From: Streptomyces sp. WZ-12
Lineage (GTDB): Bacteria; Actinomycetota; Actinomycetes; Streptomycetales; Streptomycetaceae
DNA length: 64,000 nt
Assembly: GCF_028898845.1 (NCBI RefSeq)
Contig: NZ_CP118574.1
Span: 7,985,001-8,049,000, forward strand
Direction of reading: 5' to 3'
This document shows positions 19,750-28,036 of the stretch, piece by piece. Under the pieces are notes generated by a model. It made no database searches. It saw nothing but the letters and a program-made list of their open reading frames with translations, and was not told the origin of the DNA. A program made the position numbers and the translations under genes. Each line of letters opens with the position of its first letter. Positions within the stretch are counted from its first letter, which is position 1.

Positions 19750-20616
19750 TCAGAGCTTCAGGAAGGGCTTTTCGCCGGCGATGTTGATGCGGTGCATCAG
19801 GCGCTCGTGGGGGAAGTAGTCCGCGACCGCGAGGTGCTGGGTGCAGCGGTTGTCCCAGACGACGAGGTCGCCCTGGGTCCAACGGTGGCGGTAGATCAGC
19901 TCGTTGGTCTCGATGTGGCGGCAGAGGAAGGCCAGCAGGGCGCGGCTCTCGGACTCGGTGACGCCGTTGATCCGCGTCACGTACGGGTTGGAGATGTACA
20001 GCGCGCGGCGGCCGGTCTCGGGGTGGGTGCGGATCAGCGGGTGTTCGACGGGCTCCTGGTCCGCGAACTGCTGGTCCGGGTCGATGCCCTTCTTGCGCAT
20101 CGACTTCTGGAGGTTGCCGTAGTCCGGGCCGAACGCCTTGCGCACGTCGTGCGTCGCGGTGAGCTGGAGCAGCAACTCCTGCATGGGCGCCGACAGCGTC
20201 TCGTACGCCAGGTACATGTTGCCGTAAAGGGTGTCCCCGCCGACCTTGGGCGTGATCTTGGCGTAGAGGGCGGTGCCGAGCGGGGGTTCGACCCAGCCGC
20301 TGTTGTCGGTGTGCCAGTCGTTCAGGCCCGGCGGCTTCTGCTCGTTGTTGTGGAGCACCATCACCTCGGGGTGCCCCTCAACGGTCATCGGCAGCAGGTG
20401 GCTGTGGGTCAGTAACGGCCCGAAGCGCGCGGTGAACGCCTTCTGCTGCTCGACCGTGAAGTCCTGGCCAGGGAAGACCAGCACGTTGTACTGGTGGAAG
20501 GCGTCCAGGACCGTCTTCCACGCCTCGGCGGAAATCTCCTGGGAGAGGTCGAGGCCCTCGACCCGGGCTCCGATGGCGGGGCTTACCGGCTCGATGACGG
20601 GGAGGTTGTTTCCCAT
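19750..20616 (-). CDS. TauD/TfdA-family Fe(II)/2-oxoglutarate dioxygenase
   Basis: A 288-residue enzyme with the double-stranded beta-helix signature: the HxD of NDWHTDNSGW gives two iron ligands, the distal His is in NRCTQHLAVADY, and the C-terminal Arg in HERLMHRINIAG should bind 2-oxoglutarate. Family members hydroxylate or cleave taurine, sulphonates and amino acid derivatives. It is the last gene of an operon with a GNAT enzyme and a PLP lyase-like enzyme. ATG 20616 follows GAGGAGC. The amino-acid-acting neighbours suggest hydroxylation of an amino acid or its conjugate (inference). Confidence 0.9.
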   Translation of the reverse strand: MGNNLPVIEPVSPAIGARVEGLDLSQEISAEAWKTVLDAFHQYNVLVFPGQDFTVEQQKAFTARFGPLLTHSHLLPMTVEGHPEVMVLHNNEQKPPGLNDWHTDNSGWVEPPLGTALYAKITPKVGGDTLYGNMYLAYETLSAPMQELLLQLTATHDVRKAFGPDYGNLQKSMRKKGIDPDQQFADQEPVEHPLIRTHPETGRRALYISNPYVTRINGVTESESRALLAFLCRHIETNELIYRHRWTQGDLVVWDNRCTQHLAVADYFPHERLMHRINIAGEKPFLKL

Positions 20617-20630
20617 GGCGATATTGCTCC

Positions 20631-21641
20631 TCAAGGTGAAACGGGTGCAGTGAGCGACTGACCGGCGGTGGTCAGGGTGTGCAGCAGGACGTCGGGGTCG
20701 ATCACGCCGCCGCTGACGACGGCTACGGGGTTGCGCCAGCCGAGCGAGGCGGAGTGCTTCAGCGCGGCTGCGTACGCCGCGGCTCCCGCGCCCTCGCAGA
20801 CGATCTTGTCGGTGAACGCCAGGGACGTCAGCGCCTCCGCGACCTCCTGCGGCGTCACCGTGAACACCCCGGCCAACTTGTCCTTCAGCCGCTCGAATTG
20901 AGCGGGGATGACGAAACTGGCGCCGATGCCGTCCACGAAGGAGCGCTCGTACTCCACCTCCGTGGGGCGGCCCGCGCGCAGCGAAGCGGACAGCGGGGCT
21001 CCGGTGCTGATCTCCACGGCGTAGACGGGGACTTCCAGGTAGGTCGCCAGGCTGTAGGCGAGGTTCCCGCCGCCGTACGGCACCAACACCGCGTCCACGT
21101 CCGGGAGATCCTCCTGGATCTCCATGCCGATCGTGGCGATGCCCAGCGAGACGTACGGGTCGCTCTCGGAGGAGAGGAAGAAGCCGGGCAGGTCGGGGAA
21201 GGCGGAGGAGACCATGGTGCGGCGCCAGACCGGGTACGGGACCGCGACGATCCGGGTCCTGGGGTTGTACGCCAGGATCTGCGACCGCTTCGCCTCCGGG
21301 ATCGAATCCGGCACCACCACGGTGTACGCCAGATCCAGCTCCGACGTCACGTGCGCCAGGCCCTGCGCGAAGTTGCCCGAGCTGCCGGTCACGACGCCGT
21401 CGCGGACGATCCGGGCCCACAGCTCCGGGCGGTACTGCCGGTACGCGTGCAGTGCGCTGAGCGCACCCCGGGCCTTGAACGAGTTGGTGACCTGAAGGTT
21501 CTCGCACTTCAGGTGGATGTCTACCGGGCTCTGCGCCGTCGCCCGCAGCAGCGGTGTGCGCCGGATGTGCGGGCCGATGAGTTCGCGCATGCGCCGTACC
21601 GAGGCATGCGAAATGTCCTCGGATAACAGGGGTTTCAGCAT
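20631..21641 (-). CDS. PLP-dependent threonine dehydratase-like / cysteine synthase-fold enzyme
   Basis: A 336-residue fold-type II PLP enzyme. The Schiff-base Lys lies in TNSFKARGAL, the phosphate-binding Ser/Gly loop in GVVTGSSGNFAQ, and a glycine-rich loop in VPYGGGNLAYS. It is similar to serine/threonine dehydratases and hydroxyaspartate or diaminopropionate lyases. Either deamination or beta-replacement chemistry is possible. ATG 21641 overlaps the GNAT stop by 7 bp. Together with the TauD-like enzyme it suggests synthesis or breakdown of an unusual amino acid. Confidence 0.88.
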   Translation of the reverse strand: MLKPLLSEDISHASVRRMRELIGPHIRRTPLLRATAQSPVDIHLKCENLQVTNSFKARGALSALHAYRQYRPELWARIVRDGVVTGSSGNFAQGLAHVTSELDLAYTVVVPDSIPEAKRSQILAYNPRTRIVAVPYPVWRRTMVSSAFPDLPGFFLSSESDPYVSLGIATIGMEIQEDLPDVDAVLVPYGGGNLAYSLATYLEVPVYAVEISTGAPLSASLRAGRPTEVEYERSFVDGIGASFVIPAQFERLKDKLAGVFTVTPQEVAEALTSLAFTDKIVCEGAGAAAYAAALKHSASLGWRNPVAVVSGGVIDPDVLLHTLTTAGQSLTAPVSP

Positions 21642-22435
21642 GTGGCTTTCGCTATCGAGTAGGAAAATTCCTCGGTCAGACCCAGCTTCCGGGCCAGTGA
21701 GATGCTCGGCGTCTTGTCCTCGTGGCACGTGATGACGGAGCGCAGACCCCGCTCGCAGCCCCAGTGGTTGACCGCGCCGAGAACCACGAACGCCAGGCCC
21801 TTGCGGCGGTGGTCGGGGTGGATGTGGGTGCCGAGCTCGTTCAGCCCGCCGCCGAGGACGCCGTGCGCGTCTGCCGCCACCCGGCCGTCCTGGACCAGGG
21901 CGAAGCCGACCGCATGCGCGATGTACTGGGCGGCGTCCGTACCGAAGATGCTCCGGGCCATCGGGGATTCGAGGCCGGAGAAGGTGTCCGCATCGATCCG
22001 CACCAGCTCGTAGCCGTCGGGGACGGCCGGGGGCGGGGCGATGTAGCCGTCACGGGGGTGCGTGAAGTGCAGGCGCTGTCCCGTGGTGAAGCCGGCCCGC
22101 TCCGCCCAGGCACCGTTGTCGGGGCCCGGCGGGTGGACAAGCTGTACTTCGCCGTGCCCGGCGAGCAGCCTCTTGGCTTCGGCGAAGAAGGCGGGGGTCA
22201 GGGCCCCGGCGGCGAGGCAGAACGGTGCGGTGGTGGCGACCAGACAGGCCACCGGCGCACCGTTGTGGAACTGCGCCCAGGCTCGGCCCGGGATGGCTCC
22301 GTCGATGACCGCACGGGCGAAGGCCAGGTTGGGATGGTCGGGGGCGAACAGCGGGACCAGACGCGGCAGGTCGGCTGCGGCCACCTCGACCAACTGTGCC
22401 CGGTCCATGTCGGGGGCCGGCGGGGCAGTGCTCAT
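21635..22435 (-). CDS. GNAT-like N-acetyltransferase, first gene of the operon
   Basis: A 266-residue protein. The C-terminal half carries a GNAT acetyl-CoA signature (GTHIHPDHRRKGLAFVVLGAVNHW, motif A with RKGLA). The N-terminal half resembles a divergent second GNAT-like domain, giving a tandem architecture found in some FR47-like proteins. ATG 22435 follows GATGGAG. Its end overlaps the PLP enzyme gene, so the three genes are translationally coupled. Possible roles are acetylation of the pathway amino acid or self-protection. Confidence 0.82.
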   Translation of the reverse strand: MSTAPPAPDMDRAQLVEVAAADLPRLVPLFAPDHPNLAFARAVIDGAIPGRAWAQFHNGAPVACLVATTAPFCLAAGALTPAFFAEAKRLLAGHGEVQLVHPPGPDNGAWAERAGFTTGQRLHFTHPRDGYIAPPPAVPDGYELVRIDADTFSGLESPMARSIFGTDAAQYIAHAVGFALVQDGRVAADAHGVLGGGLNELGTHIHPDHRRKGLAFVVLGAVNHWGCERGLRSVITCHEDKTPSISLARKLGLTEEFSYSIAKATC

Positions 22436-22903
22436 TGGTTCTCCATCGGGGCTCTCCACAGCGTTCGGAAACAGGGTGGGCCGTACGCACAGAGGTTCGA
22501 CTGTAGGTCCTGCAAGACCCTACAGAGCGTCTGGTGGCTCAACTTAGGGGGGTATGGGGGCACATAGGGGGGTGTAAGACGCTAAGGGGGGTCAAACAGT
22601 CGGCCAACTCCGCGGCGGGTGCGGCGGCATGAGAGGCCGTCTGAACCGGTGGTTCGCCTTCCGCTTGACTGGGACGGTACGGGCAACAGTCCCGTCCGGT
22701 CCTTGTCCTCAACTCCCAACGGTCAGGGGCGCCTCCACAGGCATGAGGGTAAGGGCCGGCGGACGCGGATTTTCGAACGTAAAGCCAAGCAGGCCGGAAA
22801 TCCTCCCCCGGAGGCCGGAACCCACCACCCCCAACCCGCCAGGCGCCTTGCCCCCAAACCCCGTGCCAACTGCGCAAACAACCACGGGAGAAGGCCAACG
22901 CCG
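22436..22903. other. upstream region of the GNAT/PLP/TauD operon
   Basis: 468 bp without a supported gene. It holds the inverted and direct repeats described below at 22501-22592. The rest, up to the stop of the PPOX-fold gene (22904), shows nothing recognisable. Confidence 0.5.
22501..22592. promoter_or_regulatory. inverted repeat plus three AGGGGGGT direct repeats
   Basis: An imperfect dyad CTGTAGGTC (22501-22509) with GACCCTACAG (22516-22525) is followed by AGGGGGGT at 22546-22553, 22566-22573 and 22585-22592. The direct repeats are spaced 20 and 19 bp, close to two helical turns. They lie 66-157 bp upstream of the GNAT start and look like an activator binding array. Confidence 0.55.
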
Positions 22904-23392
22904 CTACCGGGACAGTCGCACCCCAGTCACCAGATCCGGCCGTATCCGCAACGCGTGCGTCATCTTGTGGTCGGTCCACGGGTGCAGCAGTGCCTGGTAG
23001 TGCGCGAGGTCCGCGGGATTCGTCACCAGGCGGCAGTAGCCGGTCACCACCACGCTCCAACCGCAGTGCGTGGCCGGGTCGATGGCGTCCGCCTCGTAGG
23101 CGACGACCACCCCCTCGTCGCCCTCCTCGTGCCCGGACAGCGTGGCCAGCGCGGCGCCCTCGTGGGTGCGGATGATGACCTCGCCGTGGTGCAGCAGGTG
23201 GTTCACCGGGCGGATCGCCGGCAGCGCGTCCTGGGTGAAGACGATCCGGCCCAGGGAGACACTGCCCAACAGCCGCAACGCCTCGGCCCGTTCGAGTTCG
23301 GTGCTGTGGCGGGAGGCTTCGCGGTCGGCCCACTCGCCCAACACGGGGTCGAAGGCGGGGCCGGTGGCCTGCCGGGTCGGGAGGTCGTTCAC
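22904..23392 (-). CDS. pyridoxamine 5'-phosphate oxidase-fold (PPOX) protein
   Basis: A 162-residue split-barrel flavin or deazaflavin (F420)-binding protein. The family stretch GRIVFTQDALPAIRPVNHLLHHGEVIIRTHEG covers the first beta-strands; the second half continues the barrel with CGWSVVVTGYCRLVTN. Homologues in actinobacteria are small redox proteins, and several belong to DevR/DosR dormancy regulons. GTG 23392 follows AGGAG. A DevR-type palindrome lies 84 bp upstream, linking it to the adjacent oxygen-response locus. Confidence 0.85.
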   Translation of the reverse strand: MNDLPTRQATGPAFDPVLGEWADREASRHSTELERAEALRLLGSVSLGRIVFTQDALPAIRPVNHLLHHGEVIIRTHEGAALATLSGHEEGDEGVVVAYEADAIDPATHCGWSVVVTGYCRLVTNPADLAHYQALLHPWTDHKMTHALRIRPDLVTGVRLSR

Positions 23393-23475
23393 GACGTGCT
23401 GCTCCTCGTGCTCTTGACGCGGGTGATCGGCGGTGCTCCCTGGCCAGTAGACGGCCCCCGGCGGATGGCTGCCAG

Positions 23476-23489
23476 GGGCCGTTCGGCCC
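23476..23489. promoter_or_regulatory. DevR/OsdR-type box upstream of the PPOX gene
   Basis: A perfect palindrome GGGCCG-TT-CGGCCC, 84 bp upstream of GTG 23392. The same sequence recurs upstream of the flavohaemoprotein/response regulator pair (25022-25035) and, in a variant, upstream of the kinase/oxidase pair (27886-27901). Confidence 0.65.
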
Positions 23490-23546
23490 GTCCCGCGGTG
23501 CCCTCCGCGCCCGTCCCCGGGCCGGAGCACCGCACGTGCCGGAGGG

Positions 23547-24950
23547 TCAGCGGGCCGCCTCGGCGACGGCCGGGTCGTCCGCAGGCGCCGGGACGTCGCC
23601 GGTGGCCCGGGGCAGCACGTCCGGGAGCGGGTCGTGGCGGATCTGGTCGGCGGGCATGCCGGCCGCGGTGAGCCGGGAGACCGTCGCCCCGACCATGGCG
23701 GCCGGGCCGCTGACGAACGCCAGTCGGCCGGACCACTGCGCCTCCCGGGCCACCGCCTCCGCCAGCGGGCCGTACTCGGCCAGCGACCCGCCGGCGTCCG
23801 GGGCGGCGTCCTCGTCCAGGACGCGGACCACCCGCAGTTGGCCGTGGCGCGCCGCCAACTGGGCCAGCGCGCCGGCGTCGTACAACTCGGTCCGGCTGCG
23901 GGCGCCGACGAAGAGCTGGACGCTGCCGGCCGGCCGCACCGACAGGCCGCCCGCCCCGCCGCGGCGGCCAGCCCACTCCTCCAGCAGCGCCTTGATCGGG
24001 GCCCAGCCGGTGCCGCCGGCCACCATCAACAGGTCGTGCACCCGCTCCTCCGGGGGGAGCGTCATCGTGCCGTGCGCGGCGCCGATCCGCAGCACGTCGC
24101 CGACGCCGGTGCGGCTGACCAGCGCCTCGCTGACCCCGCCCGGGCTGGTCTGCCGGACGTGGAACTCCACCTCGCCGTCGGGCCCCGGCGCCGACGCCAG
24201 GGAGTAGTGCCGCCACGCCTGGGGCATCAACGGGGACGCCACCGCCGCATACTGACCGGCCCGGTACCGGTACGGCTCGTGCATCCGGACCCGGAGCACC
24301 GCCAGGTCCGGGCGGCGCAGTGCATGCGAGGTCACCGTGGCCTGCCAGCACGGCGGTTCGGCCAGCGCCGCGTCCGCGCCCTCGACCATCGACGCGACCG
24401 CGAACCGCAGCATCCGCACCCACGCCTGCTCCACCGCCTCGGCCCAACGGGGCCCGGCGGCGCGCCGCAACGCGGCACACAGGGACGCCTCGAACGCCTC
24501 GTAGTGCGCCGGCCGCACCCCCAGCTTCCGGTGGTCGTGGCCGAGCTGCCGGAAGTAGAGGGCCACCTCGCCCGGCCGGTGCAGGTTCTCGATCAGATAC
24601 CAGAACGCGCGGGCCAGGTGGGCGCGTTGGAACTCCATCGACTCCGGGAAGAGCGAGCGCAGATAGGGCCACCGGGCGAACATCTCGTCGTAGAGGTAGG
24701 CGATCAGGTCGCCGAACGGGGTGACCAGGTCGAGGTACTGGGTGATCAGCCGCTGATCGGCAGCACCGTTGTACGAGGCGGGAGTTAAGGCCGGCCCGGG
24801 TGCCGGGCCCTGGCCGAGGATCCGCTGCCGCAGCCGCTTGGCGTCGTGCCGGGCGAGCAGGGCGTGGTACTCGCCGCCGACGGTACCGGGGGTGGCCGAC
24901 CCGGTCGGCGGGGACGCGGCGGAACGCGCGGGCTGGCAGGGCTGCTGCAT
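23547..24950 (-). CDS. flavohaemoprotein-like globin/reductase
   Basis: A 467-residue protein. After a ~60-residue Pro/Ala-rich extension not found in E. coli Hmp comes a globin domain (to about 200) with proximal His140 in GHDHRKLGV and a candidate distal Tyr87 in IAYLYDEMF. The reductase half has the FAD motif RHYSLASAP and the NAD(P)H motif GGTGWAP. It should dioxygenate nitric oxide or bind oxygen. ATG 24950 follows a perfect AGGAGG. The extended N-terminus and its position beside a DevR regulator distinguish it from the second flavohaemoprotein at 33.4 kb, which is paired with NsrR. Confidence 0.88.
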   Translation of the reverse strand: MQQPCQPARSAASPPTGSATPGTVGGEYHALLARHDAKRLRQRILGQGPAPGPALTPASYNGAADQRLITQYLDLVTPFGDLIAYLYDEMFARWPYLRSLFPESMEFQRAHLARAFWYLIENLHRPGEVALYFRQLGHDHRKLGVRPAHYEAFEASLCAALRRAAGPRWAEAVEQAWVRMLRFAVASMVEGADAALAEPPCWQATVTSHALRRPDLAVLRVRMHEPYRYRAGQYAAVASPLMPQAWRHYSLASAPGPDGEVEFHVRQTSPGGVSEALVSRTGVGDVLRIGAAHGTMTLPPEERVHDLLMVAGGTGWAPIKALLEEWAGRRGGAGGLSVRPAGSVQLFVGARSRTELYDAGALAQLAARHGQLRVVRVLDEDAAPDAGGSLAEYGPLAEAVAREAQWSGRLAFVSGPAAMVGATVSRLTAAGMPADQIRHDPLPDVLPRATGDVPAPADDPAVAEAAR

Positions 24951-24997
24951 GGTCTGGACCTCCTGACGGGGGGCGCCAGTATGGCAAGGCAAAGGGG

Positions 24998-25036
24998 TGC
25001 CCGAACGGCCCCGTTCCCCCAGGGCCGTTCGGCCCT
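24998..25036. promoter_or_regulatory. tandem DevR/OsdR-type boxes between flavohaemoprotein and response regulator genes
   Basis: The main site AGGGCCG-TT-CGGCCCT (25021-25036) is a perfect 16-bp palindrome. A degenerate copy, TGCCCG-AA-CGGCCC (24998-25011), lies 24 bp away centre to centre. Both are in the 169-bp divergent gap and could control the flavohaemoprotein (start 24950) and the response regulator (start 25120). Confidence 0.65.
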
Positions 25037-25119
25037 TGCGCAGGTCAGCGCGGTCGACGACGCTCGTGTTCGGGCCCCTTGCGCCCCGGCGACCGCGAAG
25101 AACCACAGAGCGAGAGTGC

Positions 25120-25842
25120 ATGAACCAGCAGCCCGTTCCTCCTGCCACCGACCCCGCCGCCAGTGCACCGGGCGCGCCGCTGCGCGTCTTCATCCTGGAC
25201 GACCACGAGGTGGTGCGCCGCGGCGTACGGGACCTCCTGGAGGCGGAGGACGACATCGAGGTTGTGGGGGAGGCCGGGGACCCCCGGCAGGCCCTCGCCC
25301 GGGTGCCGGCGGTCCGGCCGCAGGTGGCGATCCTCGACGTCCGACTCGGCGGCGACGACGGCGACCACGAAGGGATCGAGGTCTGCCGGGAGTTGCGGGC
25401 CCGGATGCCGGAGCTCGCCTGCCTGATGCTGACCTCCTTCGACGACGACGAGGCGCTGTTCGACGCGATCATGGCCGGGGCGGCCGGCTATGTGCTCAAG
25501 CAGATCGACGGGACGGCGCTGGTGCGCGCGGTCCGCACGGTCGCCGCCGGGCAGTCGATGCTGGACCCGCGCACCGCGACCCGGGTGATGGACCGGCTGC
25601 GCGGTCCGGGCCGGTCCGCGGCCGAAGAGGAGCCGTCCGAACTCGACCGGCTCTCGCCGCGCGAGCGGGAGGTGTTGGACCTGATCGGCGAGGGTTTGAC
25701 GAATCGTCAGATCGCTGATCGGCTGTACCTCGCCGAAAAGACGGTCAAGAACCGGGTGTCCGCCATCCTCGGCAAGCTGGGAGTGGGCCGCCGCGTCCAG
25801 GCGGCAATGATCGCCGAACGCCTGAAGGAGCCCCGCGGCTGA
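25120..25842 (+). CDS. NarL/FixJ-type response regulator, DevR/OsdR-like
   Basis: A 240-residue regulator. The receiver domain (residues 20-140) has the acid pair Asp27/Asp28, phosphorylation site Asp73, Thr105 and Lys127. The C-terminal LuxR-type helix-turn-helix (LSPREREVLDLIGEGLTNRQ onward, residues ~178-230) has the sequence TVKNRVSAILGKLGV typical of DevR/DosR. Context is also DevR-like: GAF kinase, flavohaemoprotein, PPOX protein and oxidase subunit around it, with matching palindromes. In S. coelicolor the related OsdR controls dormancy and stress genes. It is probably autoregulated through the 25021-25036 site. Confidence 0.9.
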   Translation: MNQQPVPPATDPAASAPGAPLRVFILDDHEVVRRGVRDLLEAEDDIEVVGEAGDPRQALARVPAVRPQVAILDVRLGGDDGDHEGIEVCRELRARMPELACLMLTSFDDDEALFDAIMAGAAGYVLKQIDGTALVRAVRTVAAGQSMLDPRTATRVMDRLRGPGRSAAEEEPSELDRLSPREREVLDLIGEGLTNRQIADRLYLAEKTVKNRVSAILGKLGVGRRVQAAMIAERLKEPRG

Positions 25843-25895
25843 CCAACACCCCGGAGCGGCCCCGGGACTCACCCCGCCGCCCCGGCCCACCGACC

Positions 25896-25934
25896 GGCCG
25901 ACCCGCGCAACGCACCTGCGCGGGTCGGCCTTTT
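25896..25934 (+). terminator. strong intrinsic terminator after the response regulator gene
   Basis: A perfect 14-bp stem GGCCGACCCGCGCA (25896-25909) with TGCGCGGGTCGGCC (25917-25930), a 7-nt loop and a TTTT tract. It lies between the convergent response regulator (stop 25842) and kinase (stop 25953) genes. Confidence 0.88.
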
Positions 25935-25952
25935 GGCGTGTGCGCCGGAACC

Positions 25953-27731
25953 TCAGTCCGGCAGCGGGACGTGCCACACGATGCGGGTGCCGCCGTCCTC
26001 CGGTGTCTCGATGGTGAGTTGGCCGCCGTGCATCTGGGCCCGGGCCCGCATGTTGGCCAGGCCGCCGGTGTGCGGTGCGGTGCCGACCCCCACCCCGTCG
26101 TCGGTCACCGTCAGCGTGACCTCGTCGGAGGTCACCGACAGGGCTACGTCGAGGCGGTGGGCGCCGGCGTGCCGGGCGGCGTTGCTCAGGGCCTCGGCGG
26201 TCACCGCCACCAGGTGCGGGGCCAGTTCGTCGGGGACGGCGGCGTCCACGGGGCCGTCGATCCGTAGCGCCGGGGCGAAGCCGAGGGGGCCGGCCGCGCG
26301 GTGCACGGCGTCGGTGAGGTCCCGGCGCAGGCTCCGGGCGTCCTTGCCGTCGCCGGCGGTGCGCAGCCCGAAGATCGTGGAGCGGATGATCTTGATGGTG
26401 GTGTCCAGGTCGTTGACCGCGCGGCCGACCCGGTCCACCGCCTCCGGCCGGTCGATCAGCCGGGTCGCGCTCTGGAGCGTGATGCCGGTGGCGAACAGCC
26501 GCTGGATGGCGAGGTCGTGCAGGTCCCGGGCGATCCGGTCGCGGTCGTGCAGGACCGTCAGCTCCTCCGACTCGGCGCGCCGGCGGGCGAGTTCGAGGGC
26601 GATCACGGCCTGATCGGCGAAGCCCGATATCAGCCGGACCTCGTCGTCGTCGAACGGGGGCCGGCCGGCCAGCCGGCTCAACCGCAGCGCGCCCCGCCCG
26701 GTGTCCACCTGGAGCGGGACCGCGACCGCCGGCCCGTACACCGCACCGGCCTCCGCCCCCGCCCCGTTCACCGCGTCATCGTTGGCCGCTTCCCCGGGCG
26801 CTGCGTCCCCGGCGTCCGGGCCGTCCCCGGCGTCCGGCCCAACTCCGGCCTCCGGGACGCCCAACGGGAACGCCCGCGGATCGGAGCGCAGGTCCGTGCT
26901 GACCACGGGCCGGTCGCTGCGGACGGCGATGCCCGGCAGCGAACCGTCGACCGGCACCCGCAGCCCGGTGATCCGGCTCGCGCCGGAACCGCACGCCACC
27001 GTCACCGCCAACTGGTCCGCCGACGAGGCCACCGGCAGCAGCACCGCCGCACAGTCCGCGCCGGCCACCTCCATCGCCCGCTCCGCGATCAGCCGCAGCA
27101 CCTCGTCCGCCTCCGTACCGGACAGCAGGCTGCGGGTGATCTCGCCCAGCGCCTCCAACCACCGCTCGCGGCGCCGACTCTCGTGGTACATGCGGGCGTT
27201 GTCGATCGCCACGCCCGCCGCGATGGAGAGGGTGGTCACCACCGCCTCGTCCTCCGCGTCGAACGAGCCGCCGCCCCGCTTCTCGGTGAGGTAGAGATTG
27301 CCGAAGACCTCGTCGCGGACCCGGACCGGCACCCCGAGGAAGGTCCGCATCGGCGGATGGTTGGCCGGAAAGCCGTAGCTGTGCGGATGGCTCGACAGGT
27401 CGGTGAGCCGCAGCGGCTCGGGATTGCGGATCAGCTCCCCGAGGATGCCGTGCCCGCACGGCGTCCGACCGATCAGCGAGATCAGCTCGTCGGACATCCC
27501 CACGGGCAGGAACTGCGACAACTGCCCGTCGCCGACGACGCCCAGCGCCCCGTACTCCGCGTCGGTCAGCGCCACCGCCGCCTCGACGATGCCCCGGAGC
27601 ACCTGCGGGAGCTCCAGCCCCCGCCCCAGGCCCATCACCGCCTCCAGCAGGCTGCGCAACCGGTCCGGCGCGCGGAGCTGCGGCTCCCGCGGCTCACCCG
27701 TGGCCGGTGCGTACTGCTGCGTTTCGGACAT
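25953..27731 (-). CDS. DosS/OsdK-like GAF-domain sensor histidine kinase
   Basis: A 592-residue soluble kinase: GAF-A (about 35-185), GAF-B (about 190-380), a dimerisation helix with phospho-acceptor His405 in RDLHDLAIQR, and a HATPase_c domain (NAARHAG, DDGVGVG, GGLANMRARA). GAF-A contains His125 in NHPPMRTF and Tyr147 in GNLYLTEK, 22 residues apart, the same spacing as the haem ligand His149 and distal Tyr171 of M. tuberculosis DosS. A haem-based oxygen or NO sensor is therefore plausible. GAF-B carries an Ala/Gly/Asp/Pro-rich insertion (about 305-345). It is convergent with the response regulator gene and divergent from the oxidase. Confidence 0.9.
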   Translation of the reverse strand: MSETQQYAPATGEPREPQLRAPDRLRSLLEAVMGLGRGLELPQVLRGIVEAAVALTDAEYGALGVVGDGQLSQFLPVGMSDELISLIGRTPCGHGILGELIRNPEPLRLTDLSSHPHSYGFPANHPPMRTFLGVPVRVRDEVFGNLYLTEKRGGGSFDAEDEAVVTTLSIAAGVAIDNARMYHESRRRERWLEALGEITRSLLSGTEADEVLRLIAERAMEVAGADCAAVLLPVASSADQLAVTVACGSGASRITGLRVPVDGSLPGIAVRSDRPVVSTDLRSDPRAFPLGVPEAGVGPDAGDGPDAGDAAPGEAANDDAVNGAGAEAGAVYGPAVAVPLQVDTGRGALRLSRLAGRPPFDDDEVRLISGFADQAVIALELARRRAESEELTVLHDRDRIARDLHDLAIQRLFATGITLQSATRLIDRPEAVDRVGRAVNDLDTTIKIIRSTIFGLRTAGDGKDARSLRRDLTDAVHRAAGPLGFAPALRIDGPVDAAVPDELAPHLVAVTAEALSNAARHAGAHRLDVALSVTSDEVTLTVTDDGVGVGTAPHTGGLANMRARAQMHGGQLTIETPEDGGTRIVWHVPLPD

Positions 27732-27885
27732 GACCGTGCTGCTCCCAAAGATCCCGTACGTCTGTGCGGCAGCGTACGTGATCAACGAGCCGGGCCCGAC
27801 GGGCACCGGTGCCGATCGGCCACTCCGAGCGCCCTTGGGCGGGGCCGACCGCCCCGGCGCGAAGGGGCCGGTCGCGGTCCGCCCG

Positions 27886-27901
27886 GGGACTGTTCGGCCC
27901 T
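27886..27901. promoter_or_regulatory. DevR/DosR-type box between kinase and oxidase genes
   Basis: GGGACTG-TT-CGGCCCT: the right half is identical to the other DevR-type boxes here and the left half contains GGGACT, the half-site of the mycobacterial DosR motif. It lies 155 bp upstream of the kinase start and 136 bp upstream of the oxidase start. Confidence 0.6.
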
Positions 27902-28036
27902 AAGGAACGCGAGCACCGCCGGCCGAGGATGGGCGATGCCGGGAAGGGCCGGGTCTCCCCCCGTGTCGATGGCTCTTCCCGGTCCTGGCTCCTTCCCGTC
28001 AGATCACGCTTTCTCTAGGTGGAGGACGACAGCACC

